Below are positions 8,786-16,199 of a stretch of DNA of 23,242 nucleotides, in pieces. The stretch comes from CAYVKM01 sp964452045 (lineage in GTDB: Bacteria > Calditrichota > Calditrichia > RBG-13-44-9), in contig CAYVKM010000060.1 in NCBI GenBank assembly GCA_964452045.1, positions 1 to 23,242 of the forward strand. Direction: 5' to 3'. How positions within the stretch are numbered: the stretch's first letter is position 1; each line of letters begins with the position of its first letter. The translations under genes and the position numbers were made by a program. The notes under the pieces were generated by a model. The model saw nothing but the letters and a program-made list of their open reading frames with translations, ran no database searches and was not told the origin of the DNA.

Positions 8786-8814
8786 ATAATAAAAGATTTA
8801 ACTGAAAAAGTCAA
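8786..8814 (-). promoter_or_regulatory. Promoter of galactose operon
   Basis: On the minus strand TTGACT (8814-8809) and TATTAT (8791-8786) are 17 bases apart, a close match to the sigma-70 consensus. Transcription should begin near 8779, giving a leader of about 170 bases before the M24-like gene, with the operator just inside the transcript start. Confidence 0.75.
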
Positions 8815-8815
8815 G

Positions 8816-8847
8816 AAAAAAAGTGAAAATTTTTCGATTTTTTTCAC
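8816..8847 (-). terminator. Likely terminator of the repressor gene
   Basis: On the minus strand GTGAAAA pairs with TTTTCAC (8823-8847, 11-base loop) and is followed by seven T (8822-8816). It lies about 40 bases past the LacI stop and directly upstream of the -35 box of the galactose operon, so it would insulate the two units. The stem is AT-rich and may be weak. Confidence 0.5.
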
Positions 8848-8885
8848 AGTCTTCCATTTTAAACCAAATTTGTCTTTAAAATATA

Positions 8886-9908
8886 TCATTCAGTACAACC
8901 ACAGGATCGTCGAATTACTAATTCTCCTTTAACCACAATTTCTTCTATACCGGATTCCTTATTCTCAATTAGATCCAGTAATTTTTCCACAGCTTTTTTT
9001 CCTATTTCATAAGCATTTTGGCGAATGGTGGTCAATGGAGGTTCAATGAGCTCGGCCCGGATATCATCTGAAAATCCCACAATTGCAATGTCTCCAGGGA
9101 TGGATAATCCTACTTCATTGATAGCTTTCATCGCCCCAAAGGCAGCCGGATCGTTTACTGCGACAACGGCTCGGGGCCATTCATCTTTCGGTAAAGATAA
9201 AAGTTTTTTCATCGCCACATAACCATCCTGCTCCTGCAATCCTGCTTCTACCACTAATTTTTGATTAAAGGGAATCTGGTTATTTCTTAAGGCTTTTTCA
9301 AAACCGTTTAAGCGTGCCTTTCCAATCAGGACACGCTCCGGTCCGCTGAGATGGGCTATTTTTTTATAACCATGTTGAATTAAATGTTCGGTTACCAAAC
9401 AGGCGCTCTCCTCATCATCCAGGCTAACGCAACTGGCACCGATCCCTTTTACGCAACGATCATAAAAGACAAGGGGTAATCCCCGGTTAATGATTTGCTG
9501 GTAAATTCCATAATCTTCCACAGTCTGGGCGGTGGAAATCAATAAACCATCGACCTGCATCGAGGTCAAGGTGGTGAGCGCATCTTCTTCCCGTGAACTG
9601 TTTTCTGCAGAGTGGGTCAAAATTAATTGATAACCTCTTCGATAAGTAATTTCTTCAATTCCCCGGATTACCTCCGGAAAAAAGGAATGAGTAATTTCCG
9701 GAACTACAACCCCTATGGTATCCGTTTTTCTCAACACCAGGCTTTTCGCAATATGATTTGGAAAATATCCAAGTTCCCGCGCAGTCTCCACAACCATTTT
9801 CCGTGTTTTCTCATTTACGTTGGGACGATTATTCAATGCCCGTGAAACAGTCATGGTCGAAATGCCCAGTATATTGGCGATCTGCTTTGCTGTTACCTTC
9901 TTGGTCAC
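8886..9908 (-). CDS. LacI/GalR-family transcriptional repressor
   Basis: The 340-aa protein has an N-terminal LacI helix-turn-helix at about residues 4-50 (VTAKQIANILGISTMTVSRA, then LGYFPNHIAKSL as hinge helix). A periplasmic-binding-protein-like sensor domain follows (TIGVVVPEITHSFF, QVDGLLIS, VVAVNDPAAFGAM, IAIVGFSDD) and ends RRSCGC. It starts at a GTG (9908) with GGAGG four bases upstream. It lies between the glycosidase lipoprotein and the galactose operon, and LacI-type palindromes are found in the promoter regions of both. It probably follows the glycosidase on one transcript (86-base gap, no convincing terminator), so it would regulate its own synthesis. The inducer is presumably galactose or a derivative, inferred from the target genes only. 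Confidence 0.95.
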   Translation of the reverse strand: MTKKVTAKQIANILGISTMTVSRALNNRPNVNEKTRKMVVETARELGYFPNHIAKSLVLRKTDTIGVVVPEITHSFFPEVIRGIEEITYRRGYQLILTHSAENSSREEDALTTLTSMQVDGLLISTAQTVEDYGIYQQIINRGLPLVFYDRCVKGIGASCVSLDDEESACLVTEHLIQHGYKKIAHLSGPERVLIGKARLNGFEKALRNNQIPFNQKLVVEAGLQEQDGYVAMKKLLSLPKDEWPRAVVAVNDPAAFGAMKAINEVGLSIPGDIAIVGFSDDIRAELIEPPLTTIRQNAYEIGKKAVEKLLDLIENKESGIEEIVVKGELVIRRSCGCTE

Positions 9909-9994
9909 GTTACCTCCATCATCATATAATGTTCAAAATAAATTCTGAGATTATTTCTGATTGGTGTATAAAGCAATCTTCTTGTTTTCTTAAA

Positions 9995-12900
9995 TCAGAT
10001 CAGTTTCAAGGTTATTTTTTTTCTGATAAATGGCTCTTTTGATCTTGGAAAATCTACCTGGAATTTTACGATTCTACCGGGAAATTCCTCAATTATCTTG
10101 CCCCCGGTTATTTGCTCAATCTTCTGCTCAAAAATTCTGACTTCAAAATCTCGAGTCGATCCACTCTTTCCCTCCAGGACAACCTCATAAAGTTCTCTGG
10201 TTAACCGGCTGTGAATAATCCGAAATCCTTTTGAGTCTTCCCCCACCCCTGGCCGGGAGATTTTGGGCACCATCCCGACTCCTTTAACATGAGCAATCTG
10301 GATTTGATGTTCCCCGGTTATTTGTATCGGTACCGGAATTTGCAATAGTCCCCGTTTAATATCCCAGGGGCCATCTATTTCTTGTCCATTTATCTGAAGA
10401 GATTTAATTTCCATTCCCTCGGGAATTTCCGGTTGAAAGTTCAAAGAAATAGGCCCTCCTTGCGTTAAGCGCAAGGTATATATTGTTTCATTCTCACCTT
10501 GGATTTTATGCAGGTTAATAATTGACTCACCTACCTTTAAATTTTCCACTACCGCCGAATCCCAATGGATTGGTAAGCGCGGTGCAAGCGTGGCCTCCTT
10601 TTCCGGTGCATTAGGTTGCCATCCCACCATCCCATGGATACCTGGATGGAGAATATTGGTCTCAGACCAGCATTGATGTGGACAGACACCGGAAGGTTCG
10701 TATTTAGCACCATTCATGACTTCTTCCACAAATCCCAAAGCCCAATGATTTTTTATCAGAAGATTATCTATAATATGAGAGAAGCCCTGCACGGAATTCC
10801 CGTAAGTATACTCACCAAGTGACGTCCAGCCAGTAAACAGGGGCCATACACTGCCATAATGATACCCATGGGGATTAAAAAGTGGTGATTCAGAACTGAG
10901 TATTCGGACACCCCAATCAGTGGAAAATCCATTTGAAGCAAAAGTCTCCAACATTTTCTGCACTTTTTGTTCATCCAGCAAATCGTAGTACATGGCTACA
11001 GCTGGCAGCACTGTTGGCTCCGGATTGTAACTGCCGTCCGGCATTTTGCCATAATAATAAAAACCATTTTTATCATTCCAAAAATCTCTGTTTATAATAT
11101 GTACGACATCCGAATAATCGTTTTCATATTTTCGGGCCAGGTTAAAATTGCCCATGTGATTGGCCAGGTATGCGGCATCTTTAAGCGTCTGTGCCCAGAG
11201 GGCTGCCAGATATAAAGTTGTATGGGCACCCCAGAGTTTTCCACCTTCTACCCAGCCGTGTCCTACATTGGTATTTTCAATCAACCCATCCTGATCTGTA
11301 TCTGTGGAATAGAGAAATGACATGGCCTTTTGAATGTGGCTCCAGCTCTCCTGAATAAAATCCATATCACCGGAAGCACGCAGATAATGAGCAGCAAGTA
11401 TTATATAAAGTGGTGTTGCATCCGCTGCGTCATAATGGACAACCCCGCTGGTAGAGATTTCATGGAAAATCTTTCCAATCAGATTCTGGTATTTCTGCAA
11501 AAATACGAGTTGTTGACGAACATGTTTAAAATCACCATAGTTATCAATGGCAAAGCCGGACCACTCCGAATCTCGACCGAAATACCAGGCGTACCCGGGT
11601 CTTCCACTAATTTTATGTCTGCCATTCCAGCCCCGGGCAGTGGTTGAATAACCAGCGACCAGAGCTGTTCCTAAATCGGGCGTGTTGACCCAGAATCGGT
11701 CGGTTCCGATAATAGCCCATTTCCAGAGTTGATTGAACTCCGGATTTGGGGATGTGATGATCAGACTATTTTCAAGCAGATTTTTATAATGTAAAACTGC
11801 TTCATCATAAATAATCTGAGGATTGCTTAATAATTTCCGGTAATTTTTTAATGCTTCGCTTTGCCCGAGATTTGATCCGGCAACGGCAATATTTAAACAG
11901 CCTCCACTTTCCGGTTTTAGCTCATACTCCAGTGCTACAAATACCTGATTCAGATCTGTTTTTTTGCCAGTAAAACCCCAAGGCGCAGGATCTATATCTT
12001 CAAATTGGCCATAGGATAATTGGATTGGAGTATCATCACCTCCGATAACCGCATATAAATCCCCAGCCGAGTCCTTTATATGGAATGCTTGCAGCGCTTC
12101 ATCATAGGCATACCAGACATCCCCAATGGCATATTCATCATAAGGCCACATCCACCTGAGGTCGCTACGAAATTTGATAATCAGCTTAATCGATTGAGCA
12201 GCATCCGTGTCATAGTGTACAATACCTCCCGCATCATTTAACGAGGGCAGCAATACTTCACGCAATTGGCCGAAAGGGGCAGTATACTTACGGATAAAAG
12301 ACTCGGGTCTCACCTCTATTTTTACCGGCAAATCGTCCAGCCAGATGACCTTTCCTTTATTGATTAAACCGACTTTATAATCTCGAAGTACTCGAAAAGG
12401 ATGTACCCAGAATTCATCTATTCCCGCTTTTTCTTTTCCCATAATCAATGCCCTGCGACCTTCAACATCATAATAGTCATTTTTAGAATTATCGCGGGTT
12501 AGAAGCATATCCGGCAGATCAGTTAATTTCAGGGTGCGATTTTTATCCATCTCGAGGGGCTCGGTAGCTATTCCAAACTTTTCAGGTTTATTTTTATACT
12601 CATTCCAATAAGTGATCTTCCCATCTTTATTCTGCCCTTCAAGATAGGTGAGGCAATTTTCTATAAATTTCTGGAGATTATAATCCAGATGATTTTTCCT
12701 GGCAAAATAGACAAATCCGCCCACCGATATGATTTTGCCCGGTGTATTTTCATATTCAATAACTAATCGGCGATCAGCATGAATAGTAATGTAGGATTTT
12801 TCTGTAGCAACTACCTTTCCCTTCTTCGGAAAGGCTTTATCAAAAAATCCAATGGTGGGAATTCGCTGGTTCTGATCCGAGTCCCAGACAAACGTACCTC

Positions 12901-13372
12901 CAAACAACCCTGAAAACAGTGGATGACCACGAAAACTCTGAAAACCTTTTTTATCAAAAAGCCATTCGTCTTCAATGCTTAGAAGTCTGGTTTCCGGCTT
13001 TACACTTTCAATTTCCAAATCGTATGGCAGCAGAGCAGCATAATCCGTTATTAAAAGTTTTCCACCCTTTTGGTAATAGTTTTTTATTTCGGTGAGTACA
13101 TCCACTTGATTAATCTCTTTTCTGTAGACCATTGAATCCGGAGTATGGATCCAGACAACGTCAAGATTATTGATTTTATTCAGCTGATCAATTTTAATAG
13201 GGGTTGGACTAAATATTTGTGATTGTTCAAGCCATTGGAGAACTGCTTTAGTCTCGGGTGAAGGCAACTCCGAAGTCATTAAATATCCAATATTGATTTT
13301 TTTAGAATTCTGACAACCAATTACCAAAAACAAAGGAAACAGCAGTATCAGCAGGTTTTTAATAATGTTCAT
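9995..13372 (-). CDS. Large lipoprotein with six-hairpin glycosidase domain (1125 aa)
   Basis: The start is ATG 13372, with GGAGG four bases upstream and a lipoprotein signal (FPLFLVIGC, Cys20). A TTG-initiated extension to 13492 would translate the operator and lacks this support. Residues about 27-250 form an alpha/beta domain resembling ThuA or class I amidotransferase-like modules (NIGYLMTSELPSPETKAV, VVWIHTPDS, GGKLLITDYAALL). A beta-rich section follows. Residues about 560-960 look like an (alpha/alpha)6 barrel related to GH15/GH63 and amylo-1,6-glucosidases (WYFGRDSEWSGF, DQDGLIENTNVGHGWVEGG, HQCWSETNILHPG). Candidate acidic catalytic residues are E603, E709 and E904. The C-terminus is beta-rich. 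It is probably outer-membrane anchored and cleaves an oligosaccharide to feed the galactose operon. The exact glycoside family and substrate are not identifiable by eye. Confidence 0.88.
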   Translation of the reverse strand: MNIIKNLLILLFPLFLVIGCQNSKKINIGYLMTSELPSPETKAVLQWLEQSQIFSPTPIKIDQLNKINNLDVVWIHTPDSMVYRKEINQVDVLTEIKNYYQKGGKLLITDYAALLPYDLEIESVKPETRLLSIEDEWLFDKKGFQSFRGHPLFSGLFGGTFVWDSDQNQRIPTIGFFDKAFPKKGKVVATEKSYITIHADRRLVIEYENTPGKIISVGGFVYFARKNHLDYNLQKFIENCLTYLEGQNKDGKITYWNEYKNKPEKFGIATEPLEMDKNRTLKLTDLPDMLLTRDNSKNDYYDVEGRRALIMGKEKAGIDEFWVHPFRVLRDYKVGLINKGKVIWLDDLPVKIEVRPESFIRKYTAPFGQLREVLLPSLNDAGGIVHYDTDAAQSIKLIIKFRSDLRWMWPYDEYAIGDVWYAYDEALQAFHIKDSAGDLYAVIGGDDTPIQLSYGQFEDIDPAPWGFTGKKTDLNQVFVALEYELKPESGGCLNIAVAGSNLGQSEALKNYRKLLSNPQIIYDEAVLHYKNLLENSLIITSPNPEFNQLWKWAIIGTDRFWVNTPDLGTALVAGYSTTARGWNGRHKISGRPGYAWYFGRDSEWSGFAIDNYGDFKHVRQQLVFLQKYQNLIGKIFHEISTSGVVHYDAADATPLYIILAAHYLRASGDMDFIQESWSHIQKAMSFLYSTDTDQDGLIENTNVGHGWVEGGKLWGAHTTLYLAALWAQTLKDAAYLANHMGNFNLARKYENDYSDVVHIINRDFWNDKNGFYYYGKMPDGSYNPEPTVLPAVAMYYDLLDEQKVQKMLETFASNGFSTDWGVRILSSESPLFNPHGYHYGSVWPLFTGWTSLGEYTYGNSVQGFSHIIDNLLIKNHWALGFVEEVMNGAKYEPSGVCPHQCWSETNILHPGIHGMVGWQPNAPEKEATLAPRLPIHWDSAVVENLKVGESIINLHKIQGENETIYTLRLTQGGPISLNFQPEIPEGMEIKSLQINGQEIDGPWDIKRGLLQIPVPIQITGEHQIQIAHVKGVGMVPKISRPGVGEDSKGFRIIHSRLTRELYEVVLEGKSGSTRDFEVRIFEQKIEQITGGKIIEEFPGRIVKFQVDFPRSKEPFIRKKITLKLI

Positions 13373-13473
13373 GAGACCTCCGCATCTAATTGACAAAAAT
13401 TCAGCACAATGCAGAAAAAGATAGGAAAAAGATAATCCGTAAAAATTCATTTTTATGGGATAAACACTTTGAA

Positions 13474-13495
13474 TTTTTGTTATCGATAACAAAAA
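13474..13495. promoter_or_regulatory. Perfect 22-bp LacI-family operator upstream of glycosidase
   Basis: The site is a perfect palindrome: TTTTTGTTATC followed by its exact reverse complement. The central TGTTATCGATAACA is the classic LacI/GalR core and nearly matches the operator at 8758-8775. It ends 101 bases before the glycosidase start codon and overlaps the -10 region of one candidate promoter. Confidence 0.85.
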
Positions 13496-13515
13496 CCTTT
13501 GAAAAAAACAGTCAA
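13486..13515 (-). promoter_or_regulatory. Candidate operator-proximal promoter of glycosidase-repressor unit
   Basis: TTGACT (13515-13510) lies 18 bases from TGTTAT (13491-13486), which is inside the operator palindrome. The -10 match is moderate (4 of 6) and the overlap would give direct repression. The -10 resemblance may simply be a by-product of the operator sequence. Confidence 0.4.
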
Positions 13516-13580
13516 CTTCACTTTTTAGTATATCAATGAGAACTAATTATCAGAAGCCGACTAATGATCAATTTCTCAAT

Positions 13581-13609
13581 ATGATATTAAATATTTACAA
13601 GAATGTCAA
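13581..13609 (-). promoter_or_regulatory. Candidate distal promoter of glycosidase-repressor unit
   Basis: TTGACA (13609-13604) and TATCAT (13586-13581) are separated by exactly 17 bases, a near-consensus sigma-70 promoter. Transcription would start near 13574, leaving a leader of about 200 bases with the LacI operator roughly 80-100 bases downstream of +1, where a bound repressor could act as a roadblock. Confidence 0.6.
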
Positions 13610-13640
13610 GATCATTTTACTAGAGTGGGTGCGCATCTAT

Positions 13641-13664
13641 TACTCAATTATATACTCAATTATA
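13641..13664. repeat. Two tandem 12-bp repeats
   Basis: TACTCAATTATA occurs twice without a gap, just upstream of the distal promoter of the glycosidase unit and downstream of the tRNA terminator. Function unknown; it could be slippage or a small binding site. Confidence 0.5.
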
Positions 13665-13754
13665 GAAAATTAAGCTTTAGACAATGCAAGTAAACTAAAA
13701 GAACAAACATCATTCTTTATAATTAGAAATAAATTTTATTGAATACCACCAGCT

Positions 13755-13788
13755 AAAAAAATTGCCTTCCGTAGACTGAAGGCAATTT
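13755..13788 (-). terminator. Terminator of the tRNA-Glu transcript
   Basis: On the minus strand AAATTGCCTTC pairs perfectly with GAAGGCAATTT (11 bp, 8-base loop), and a run of seven T follows (13761-13755). It begins six bases past the mature tRNA 3' end. Confidence 0.88.
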
Positions 13789-13793
13789 AATAG

Positions 13794-13866
13794 TAGCGCG
13801 TACGGGATTTGAACCCGTGTTACCGGCGTGAGAGGCCGGCGTCCTAGACCCCTAGACGAACGCGCC
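13794..13866 (-). tRNA. tRNA-Glu (anticodon CTC)
   Basis: The minus strand folds into a standard 73-base cloverleaf. The acceptor stem is GGCGCGT/ACGCGCT with a G-U first pair. The D arm begins TCGTCTAGGGG. The anticodon stem is CCGGC/GCCGG around loop CTCTCAC, and the T arm carries GGGTTCAAATCCC. The anticodon CTC reads GAG (Glu). The discriminator base is A and the CCA end is not encoded, so it must be added after transcription. It is a single-tRNA unit with its own promoter and terminator. Confidence 0.95.
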
Positions 13867-13882
13867 AGTTTTCAGGGCGCTT

Positions 13883-13911
13883 AATTTAGCATGGCGAGAA
13901 TAAAAAATCAA
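13883..13911 (-). promoter_or_regulatory. Promoter of tRNA-Glu
   Basis: TTGATT (13911-13906) and TAAATT (13888-13883) are 17 bases apart on the minus strand, 17 bases before the mature tRNA 5' end. Each box matches consensus at 4 of 6 positions; position and spacing support it. Confidence 0.55.
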
Positions 13912-14238
13912 CCCAAATATAAGAGCATAATTATGGTTTGAATTAGAATTTATGAAATTTGAAAACTTCCTTGGTCATTTCAACCGGCAATAATTTTGGA
14001 TTTTTGATAAATATTTCAAAAACTGGTCGATATTAATTGTATACATTTGTGTAATATTTAAAAAAAATAAAAAATAATATCTAAAATAGGCAAATTCATT
14101 TATATTTTAATTGAAGATCAAATTTCACAGTTTTAGTCCGGATAAGCTGTAACAAATCGTTTATTGTATCATCTGTTAATAAAATAAATCTCTTCTTAAC
14201 TAATCATATTAGTCTAACAAAATCACGGGAGACTACTG
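13912..14238. other. Intergenic, no gene seen
   Basis: An AT-rich divergent region between the tRNA promoter and the beta-barrel gene. No ORF of note, hairpin or repeat stands out. It must hold the plus-strand promoter for 14239, but I cannot place its boxes. The GGGAG Shine-Dalgarno of that gene is at its right end. Confidence 0.6.
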
Positions 14239-14838
14239 ATGAAGTTAACCGGAATATTTGTCACGATTTGTGTGGTTTTACTAATTGCCTGCCCGGTAAT
14301 GAGCCAATCGACCGGCACGTTTGGCATCCGAGGGGGAATTGGGACGGATATTAATGGCGGTATCGCTTATGGGGGATCCATTAATTATCAATTTCCGGTA
14401 GGCAATAATTACCTGGAAGTTGGTCCGGTTTTCTATGCCGGACATTTTGAGGAAACTACCGAAGATTATAATACTTACGTTGAAACGACTGATCTCACGG
14501 TTTTTGGCGTATTGGCCAATTATCTGGTAAATTATCAGCCGAATAACCAGGGGATGTTTTTTGTAGTAGGTTTTGGCTTTGCCGCGGTAAGTGTGGAATG
14601 GGAGGAGAAGAGCGATACCGACATCAGCCTGGGAACACCCCTCCCGGGAGGTGGAAGCAAACAGTCAGCTGATGGTACAGCTGGTGGTACGGTCCTTAAT
14701 GTTGGTGCAGGATATAAATTTGCCGGCAACGTCGATATCCGAGCGGAAATCCCGGTAATAATTATCGCCGGTGCGCCGGGAGAAGCCGGCGCTATTGCGC
14801 CAACCTTTACCGTGACTCTCGGAATACGTTTTAGATAA
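14239..14838 (+). CDS. Small outer-membrane beta-barrel-like protein (199 aa)
   Basis: The ATG has GGGAG eight bases upstream. A signal peptide spans residues 1-23 (MKLTGIFVTICVVLLIACPV, cleavage near MSQ). The mature chain is rich in Gly and alternating hydrophobic residues (GGIGTDINGGIAYGGSINYQF, VLNVGAGYKF, FTVTLGIRFR) and ends in an aromatic/Arg strand, typical of small 8-strand barrels. A Gly/Ser/Thr-rich loop lies at about 131-152. It is the only intact plus-strand gene in the window and converges on the cohesin-like gene with a shared terminator. Its last 80 codons recur as a truncated copy at 20967-21209. Barrel fold and outer-membrane location are inference; substrate and role unknown. 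Confidence 0.88.
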   Translation: MKLTGIFVTICVVLLIACPVMSQSTGTFGIRGGIGTDINGGIAYGGSINYQFPVGNNYLEVGPVFYAGHFEETTEDYNTYVETTDLTVFGVLANYLVNYQPNNQGMFFVVGFGFAAVSVEWEEKSDTDISLGTPLPGGGSKQSADGTAGGTVLNVGAGYKFAGNVDIRAEIPVIIIAGAPGEAGAIAPTFTVTLGIRFR

Positions 14839-14870
14839 ACAATCTTTATTAAAAAATATAATCTAAAATA

Positions 14871-14902
14871 GAATCGCCTGATTTGGACTAGTCAGGCGAT
14901 TC
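14871..14902. terminator. Bidirectional terminator between converging genes
   Basis: GAATCGCCTGA and TCAGGCGATTC form a perfect 11-bp stem with a 10-base loop, between the stops of the plus-strand barrel gene (14838) and the minus-strand gene (14926). T tracts are short and interrupted on both sides. Confidence 0.75.
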
Positions 14903-14925
14903 AATATTTCATTTTACCATAAGCA

Positions 14926-16122
14926 CTACTTTGTTATAACCATCTTCTTCACTGCATTGAATCCGTTTGCTTCCAACCGGTAGATATAAAATCCATTCGC
15001 CAGACTGGATGAATTGAAATCGACCACATAATAACCTGGTTGCTTCTCCTCATTCACCAGTGTTGATACACGCTGTCCCAATACATTATAGACTTCCACC
15101 AAAATATGCGATGGTTTAGGTACCGCAAATCGGATCTTGGTTATCGGATTGAAAGGGTTGGGATAATTTTGTAATAACCTAAAAGTTTCGGGGAGACCGG
15201 TTGGAAAATTGCCATTATTGACACTCACCGGTGGAATATATTTTACCAGAAATATACCGGGATAATCTTCCTCCGATAAAGTACTTCCGGCAGGACTAGA
15301 AAAAACCACATTGTTTGTATGAAGTATCTGGTTTACCATCAAAGAATTATGTACAGCTCCCTGTTTTACCTCCAAGACAATTCTCAAAATATCTCCCATT
15401 CCAGATTGTATAGAATCCTGGTTCAAGCTGAATATAATTATTGATGCTTCTTCCGGGCTAAGTAAATTATACTCTAAATCCATGAACTGAATTCTTGACA
15501 CAGGTAAGATTGTATCTAAAGAAAATACTGCAGGATTGAATTCAAACTCCATTTGCAATGCACCAATTGGTGATTCATTGAATAAATTGACACTTATGGT
15601 ATCTGGTGATTCATTCTCAAATCCATTCTCAATTCGTAGAATGTTTGACCCCCTGATTACAAAATACCCATTTGCTCCAGCCACAGGAATACTTTCACCG
15701 GAAGAATCAGAAAATACTATCTCTTTCAGAAATATTTCAGATGCCTGCGGAGAAATGCCGGATTTAACATTAAATTCAATTTGCAAAATTTTACCTGAAC
15801 CGTTTTCAATAAGATTTCCAAAAACACTGGCTGCTAAAAAAATCAAGCGGCCTCTTTCAGGTTCATGAGAATAGAAATTCATATCAGATAGACGTGAAGA
15901 AGGGACAATTGTATCAATCACTAAAGCAGAGGAATCATACTCCAGGATAAATTGCAATCCAGCTAAAGGATGATTGTTCGCAAGTATTATTTTTATAGGT
16001 AAATTGTTAAACTGTCCGGATTCCCCAGCGCCATCTTCTACCAAAAGAAAATCAACCTGCGAAATAGCCTGATTGAATAATGCAAGAAATAGGCAAGTAA
16101 AAATAAATAGATATCGTTTCAC
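14926..16122 (-). CDS. Secreted protein with two cohesin-like domains and type IX sorting domain (398 aa)
   Basis: The start is most likely GTG 16122 (GGGAG ten bases upstream), giving the signal peptide (V/M)KRYLFIFTCLFLALFNQAISQ. A TTG ten codons earlier would bury that signal. Residues about 22-160 form one cohesin-like beta sandwich (LPIKIILANNHPLAGLQFIL, YDSSALVIDTIVPSSR). Residues about 162-305 form a second with the same layout (ESPIGALQMEFEF, FSLDTILPVSR). Residues about 315-398 are a type A sorting domain (LLQNYPNPFNPITKIRF, VLGQRVSTL, NGFYIYRLE). It lies 77 bases after the large dockerin/cohesin-like gene and probably shares its transcript. Cohesin-like folds may bind dockerin partners, but in this phylum similar modules also occur outside cellulosomes, so scaffold function is only a possibility. 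Confidence 0.87.
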   Translation of the reverse strand: MKRYLFIFTCLFLALFNQAISQVDFLLVEDGAGESGQFNNLPIKIILANNHPLAGLQFILEYDSSALVIDTIVPSSRLSDMNFYSHEPERGRLIFLAASVFGNLIENGSGKILQIEFNVKSGISPQASEIFLKEIVFSDSSGESIPVAGANGYFVIRGSNILRIENGFENESPDTISVNLFNESPIGALQMEFEFNPAVFSLDTILPVSRIQFMDLEYNLLSPEEASIIIFSLNQDSIQSGMGDILRIVLEVKQGAVHNSLMVNQILHTNNVVFSSPAGSTLSEEDYPGIFLVKYIPPVSVNNGNFPTGLPETFRLLQNYPNPFNPITKIRFAVPKPSHILVEVYNVLGQRVSTLVNEEKQPGYYVVDFNSSSLANGFYIYRLEANGFNAVKKMVITK

Positions 16123-16199
16123 CTTATAATTACTCCCATTTTTTAGACTCAATTAAGTTTTAAACTTATGTAATTAACTTTATTTTATTTAAACAGATT

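Noticed and set aside
13373..13492. A 40-codon in-frame N-terminal extension of the glycosidase from a TTG
   Set aside because: It would translate the operator palindrome, has no Shine-Dalgarno, and would bury a clear lipoprotein signal that starts at 13372 behind GGAGG.
14040..14056. TACATTTG, a Bacteroidota-type -7 box upstream of the barrel gene
   Set aside because: No matching TTTG box at the right distance and about 190 bases from the start codon.
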